Origin: Saccharopolyspora erythraea
Lineage (GTDB): Bacteria; Actinomycetota; Actinomycetes; Mycobacteriales; Pseudonocardiaceae
Length of the DNA stretch: 64,000 bases
Direction: 5' to 3'
NCBI RefSeq assembly: GCF_018141105.1
Contig: NZ_CP054839.1
Location: forward strand, 5,955,411 to 6,019,410
Shown here: positions 61,016 through 64,000 of the stretch, piece by piece
How the letters are laid out: each line of letters begins with the position of its first letter
How positions within the stretch are numbered: the first letter of the stretch is position 1
The notes under the pieces: generated by a model
What the model saw: the letters and a program-made list of their open reading frames with translations, nothing else
Database searches by the model: none
Told to the model about the DNA's origin: nothing
Program-made: the position numbers and the translations under genes

Positions 61016-62652
61016 GATCGCTCTCCTCTCGAGCCGTTCGCGGCCTGCGGCAGCAGCAGTGCCGACGGGTGCTCGGGATCGTGGAAGATCTCCTGATCAG
61101 CGGGCTTCATCGCGGTACCGAGCTGATCACCGGTGCCGAGGTTGCGCGCGTAGCGCGGATGCGCACCGCTGGACACCTGCAACCGGACCCGATGCCCTCG
61201 GCGGAACCGGTGCGCCGTGGGCCACAGCTCGATCCGGGCTGTGCGGACACCGGGCTCATCGGACCGCGCCAGCCGCACGATGCCGTCGGAGACGTTGGTG
61301 GACCGGCCCCCGGGTGCGACGTCGCACACCCTGGTGAAGACGTCGGTGTCCTCGTTGCTGGACCAGAGGTGGATCTCGGCGGTCACCGGCCCTACGACGT
61401 CGAGGTCGCTTTCCAGCGGGTCGCTGGTGAACACCAGGACGTCGCAACGCGCTTCCAGGCGCCGGTTGTCCTTGGCTCCGGCGTTGACCGCGACGATCGA
61501 GCCGCCCAGCGACGGCGTCGGATCGGCCGGGTCGTAGCGGTACCGGCTCGGGGCGGAGGCGGCGGGCGCCCGCGGTGCGAGCGTTCCGCCCGCGTGCAGG
61601 TACCACGCTCGGCGTTGCTCCCGCGGCGGCCAGTCGGCGAAGTCCTCCCACTGGTTCGCACCGGTGATGTTGACCCGCACCGGCGCTTCGGGAAGTGCGC
61701 CCCGGCCACGCAGCGCGTGGTCGAGCACGGCGAACGACTCCTCCAGGTAGCGGCGGGTGGTCATACCCCGCCCGTGCGTCCACGGCCCCACGAGCAGGCG
61801 CACCGTCCGACCGGACTCGCGCAACGCCGCGTAGTCGCTGACCATGCGCGGCAGGAAGAAGTCGTGCCACCCGCCGCACAGGAGCACCAGCGGCGGCATG
61901 TTCCCGACGTTGCCGCGGTGGTCCATGCGCGCCCAGTACTCGTCCGGCTGGGGATGCTGCAACCACTCCTGGAAGTACGGGACCTGCTCACCGACCGCCG
62001 CCCGGTCGGCGTCGCGGATGTCGGCGACCATGCACGCCCGCCGCAGTCGGCGCGGCCCAGTGAACGCGGTCAGCAACTGCGGCAGGAGCCGCCCGCGCGT
62101 GCGGAACATGGTGTGCACGGCCTGGACCCAGGCCAGCGCGTTGCCCAGCGCGAACACCCCGCCCGGGTACGTGAACGAGTGGTAGAACTCCGACGGCGCG
62201 TCCTGGATGACGGCCGCCTTCCACTCCGGAACCGGCTCCCGGGCCAGTTCCCATTGCACGTAGCCGAGATAGCTGGTTCCCCAGGTCGCCATCGCGGCCG
62301 GGAACCACGGCTGGTCGCGCAACCACTCCAGCGTCGCACTGCCGTCGTGGGAGTGGATCGTGAAGCCGTCGAACCTGCCCCCGGAGTCCGCGGTGCCCCG
62401 CATGCTCTGCTGGAACACCTGGTACCCCTGCTCGGCGATGATGCGGGCGAGCAGCGCGTAGGCCTGGCGACGCCCGTAGGGAGTGCGGATCAGCACGAGC
62501 GGAGCACGCTCGTCATCCGCCGGGTAGTAGCGGTCGGCCATCAACCGGACCCCGTCGGGCATAGGCACCGCGAAGTCGCGCTGCACCCGCACCCGCACTC
62601 GCGCGCGAGGAAGTCCGAGCAGGCGCCTCGTAGCAGCGCTCATCAACGTCAT
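61012..62652 (-). CDS. CocE/NonD-family hydrolase (S15-like)
   Basis: 546 residues. The nucleophile elbow ATWGTSYLGYVQW (Ser about residue 137), the acid region in DYWARMDHRGN and WTHGRG give the X-Pro dipeptidyl-peptidase/cocaine-esterase fold; the C-terminal beta jelly-roll (LVFTSDPLESDLDVVG and TARIELWPTAHRFRRGHR) is also typical. It hydrolyses esters or amides; here probably a tailoring or detoxifying step in the same pathway as the monooxygenase. ATG 62652 overlaps the monooxygenase stop, and an in-frame ATG lies three codons later. Confidence 0.87.
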   Translation of the reverse strand: MTLMSAATRRLLGLPRARVRVRVQRDFAVPMPDGVRLMADRYYPADDERAPLVLIRTPYGRRQAYALLARIIAEQGYQVFQQSMRGTADSGGRFDGFTIHSHDGSATLEWLRDQPWFPAAMATWGTSYLGYVQWELAREPVPEWKAAVIQDAPSEFYHSFTYPGGVFALGNALAWVQAVHTMFRTRGRLLPQLLTAFTGPRRLRRACMVADIRDADRAAVGEQVPYFQEWLQHPQPDEYWARMDHRGNVGNMPPLVLLCGGWHDFFLPRMVSDYAALRESGRTVRLLVGPWTHGRGMTTRRYLEESFAVLDHALRGRGALPEAPVRVNITGANQWEDFADWPPREQRRAWYLHAGGTLAPRAPAASAPSRYRYDPADPTPSLGGSIVAVNAGAKDNRRLEARCDVLVFTSDPLESDLDVVGPVTAEIHLWSSNEDTDVFTRVCDVAPGGRSTNVSDGIVRLARSDEPGVRTARIELWPTAHRFRRGHRVRLQVSSGAHPRYARNLGTGDQLGTAMKPADQEIFHDPEHPSALLLPQAANGSRGERS

Positions 62653-63827
62653 CGCGACACCACCTCGTCCAGCGCGAGGAAGCGACGCATCAGCGCGGTG
62701 ACCGGCCGGCTGCCCGAGAGCCGGAGCACTTGTGTCCGCGCGTGCAGTGCGGCGCTGTTGGACGCCACGAACAGGCTCTTGAGACGTCGTCCCTGACGCC
62801 TTCGGCGCTCGGCGACCGGCCGCAGGAGCCGTTCCCAGCTCCGCAGCGCCCCTGGGATGTCCGCCGGGTTGCGCTCCAGCACGGTACCGAGCAGTTCGGC
62901 ACCGCCGAGCGCGAGCGAGGCACCGTAGCCCGCGAACAGGCTGACGCACCACGCCGAATCACCGAGCAGCACCACCCGCCCGGAACTCCAGCGATCCAGC
63001 CGGATCTGGCTGACCTGGTCGTAGAACACCGACTCCGAGCCTTCGACCGCGTCCAGCAGATCGGGGACCACCCAGCCCAGGTCGGCGTAGCGACGGCGCA
63101 GCACGGGTGGAGCCCCGTCGGCGAGGTCGGCCTCGGGCGTTCGGGAGCCGAAGATGAAGAACGCGGCGGACCGGCCGCAGGTCGGGTTGACCACGCTGAC
63201 CCCTCGGTCCACCAGGCTCAAGCTGACCCCCGACGCGGGGGCGATCGCGGCGGGAACCTCGTCGAGCAGGCTGATGGCGACGAGCGCGCCGAAGTCGTGG
63301 CGGAAACCGCGTTCGGCACCGAACAGCAACGACCGCACGCGCGAGTGCAGGCCGTCCGCACCGACCACGAGATCGGCCACCTCGGTCGTGCCGTCGCTCA
63401 ACTCCACCGACACTTCATCGGTCGCCTGGCTGATGCTCTCCACCGTGGTGCCGAACCGGAAGTCCACCCCGTCGCCGAGCGCGTCGCGGAGAACCCGTTC
63501 TATGTCGCCGCGGAACAGGGCGAGCATCCGATCGCCCACGAGTGCGCGCTGCGCGTGCGGATCCATGGCCGCGAGCCGCCGCCCGTGCTCGTCGACGTGA
63601 ACCAGTTCGAACGGCTCGGGCTCGGCCGCCCGCAGCTCGGGCAGGATTCCCAACCGCTCGGCGGCCTCGTACCCCAGTCCACCCAGGTTGAGCATGTAGC
63701 CGCCGTCGCGCAGCCCCGGTGCCCGTTCCAGCACGACGACCTGCCAGCCGCTGCGCCGCAGGCGGAGCGCGGTGGCCAACCCGGCGATCCCGGCACCCAC
63801 GATCAGCACACGTCTTCCGGTCGGCAT
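62649..63827 (-). CDS. FAD-dependent aromatic monooxygenase (PHBH/UbiH fold)
   Basis: 392 residues. N-terminal Rossmann motif VLIVGAGIAGLATALRLRR, DG motif LVVGADGLHSRVRS (about residue 155), GD motif VVLLGDSAWCVSLFAGYGAS (about 285). These FAD/NADPH enzymes hydroxylate or epoxidise small molecules such as polyketides and aromatic drugs. GAGGGGA precedes the ATG at 63827. First gene of the operon; a 25-bp element shared with the exporter lies 31 nt upstream. Either biosynthesis or drug inactivation would fit. Confidence 0.9.
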   Translation of the reverse strand: MPTGRRVLIVGAGIAGLATALRLRRSGWQVVVLERAPGLRDGGYMLNLGGLGYEAAERLGILPELRAAEPEPFELVHVDEHGRRLAAMDPHAQRALVGDRMLALFRGDIERVLRDALGDGVDFRFGTTVESISQATDEVSVELSDGTTEVADLVVGADGLHSRVRSLLFGAERGFRHDFGALVAISLLDEVPAAIAPASGVSLSLVDRGVSVVNPTCGRSAAFFIFGSRTPEADLADGAPPVLRRRYADLGWVVPDLLDAVEGSESVFYDQVSQIRLDRWSSGRVVLLGDSAWCVSLFAGYGASLALGGAELLGTVLERNPADIPGALRSWERLLRPVAERRRRQGRRLKSLFVASNSAALHARTQVLRLSGSRPVTALMRRFLALDEVVSR

Positions 63828-63858
63828 GACAGTCCCCTCTCCACGGGTTCTTCCACCA

Positions 63859-63883
63859 CGCCGACCAGACTTCCCGGCACACC
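63859..63883 (-). promoter_or_regulatory. 25-bp shared upstream element, copy 2 (FAD monooxygenase)
   Basis: Identical to 60030-60054 and placed 31 nt before the monooxygenase start codon. See copy 1. It lies in the divergent region with the gene that starts at 63964. Confidence 0.7.
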
Positions 63884-63923
63884 ATCGACGCCCTCCGGGC
63901 TCGATGACCCGAAGGTACCCTGT

Positions 63924-63941
63924 CTTCAGAAAATTCTGAAG
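63924..63941. promoter_or_regulatory. 18-bp palindrome before the divergent gene
   Basis: CTTCAGAA-AA-TTCTGAAG is a perfect 8-bp inverted repeat with a 2-nt centre, 22 bp before the GTG at 63964. AT-rich for this genome, it is a good candidate for a dimeric repressor site controlling one or both divergent genes. Confidence 0.6.
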
Positions 63942-63963
63942 GAAGGGATTCCCGGGAGGACGC

Positions 63964-64000
63964 GTGGACAGCGGCAACGCCGCGGAACGACTCGCCTTGG
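63964..64000 (+). CDS. Start of a divergent gene, possibly a TetR-like regulator (truncated by window end)
   Basis: GTG at 63964 with GGGAGGA 3-9 nt upstream opens a frame of about 12 codons (DSGNAAERLAL) to the window end. Divergent placement, the palindrome and the helix-like start fit a TetR-family regulator of the monooxygenase and exporter units. The visible stretch is too short to prove the family. Confidence 0.4.
   Translation, partial: MDSGNAAERLAL

Overview
The window is high-GC DNA with frequent GTG starts, tight overlapping operons and a complete actinobacterial type VII secretion (ESX) gene set. It therefore looks like the chromosome of a filamentous actinomycete. A member of the Pseudonocardiaceae (Amycolatopsis or Saccharopolyspora-like) is my best guess, inferred from gene style only.

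Left flank (1-14 kb) is accessory metabolism and contains several broken genes. It starts with the C-terminal end of a heparinase-like protein. Next come a LysE exporter, a proline-racemase remnant, a GltS-type symporter / LysR / sarcosine-oxidase-family operon, an MHS-transporter remnant, an NmrA/TetR divergent pair with two operator copies, an NlpC/P60 hydrolase, an MFS remnant, a glucarate module (MFS permease, esterase, glucarate dehydratase) and a PhzF enzyme.

Centre (14.2-48.6 kb) is a large type VII secretion region in several divergent operons. One minus-strand operon holds an NB-ARC SARP regulator, EccE, a LuxR-type regulator and a fusion of a beta-helix domain to an EccA-like AAA+ ATPase. 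Facing it are a response regulator, its kinase, a fibronectin-III surface protein and a MoxR/DUF58/transglutaminase module. A membrane pseudokinase lies next, divergent from EccD-EccB. There follow two related acidic, low-complexity putative substrates that bracket MycP, two WXG-like proteins, a YbaB-like protein and a SAV_915-like protein. Then come two more WXG100 proteins, EccC, a small helical protein, a WXG/proline-rich protein and two lipoproteins. Core parts present are EccB, EccC, EccD, EccE, MycP and an EccA-like ATPase. The cargo candidates are unusually rich in cysteine.

Right flank (48.9-64 kb) contains an HTH-nSTAND-WD40 protein, an aromatic-amino-acid-lyase homologue with a non-standard MIO triad and its RpiR regulator and MFS transporter, and an FkbM methyltransferase. 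It ends with a likely natural-product or xenobiotic module: FAD monooxygenase, CocE hydrolase, methyltransferase, then an ABC exporter. The first and last transcription units of that module carry the same 25-bp element the same distance before their start codons, next to the start of a divergent gene that runs off the window.
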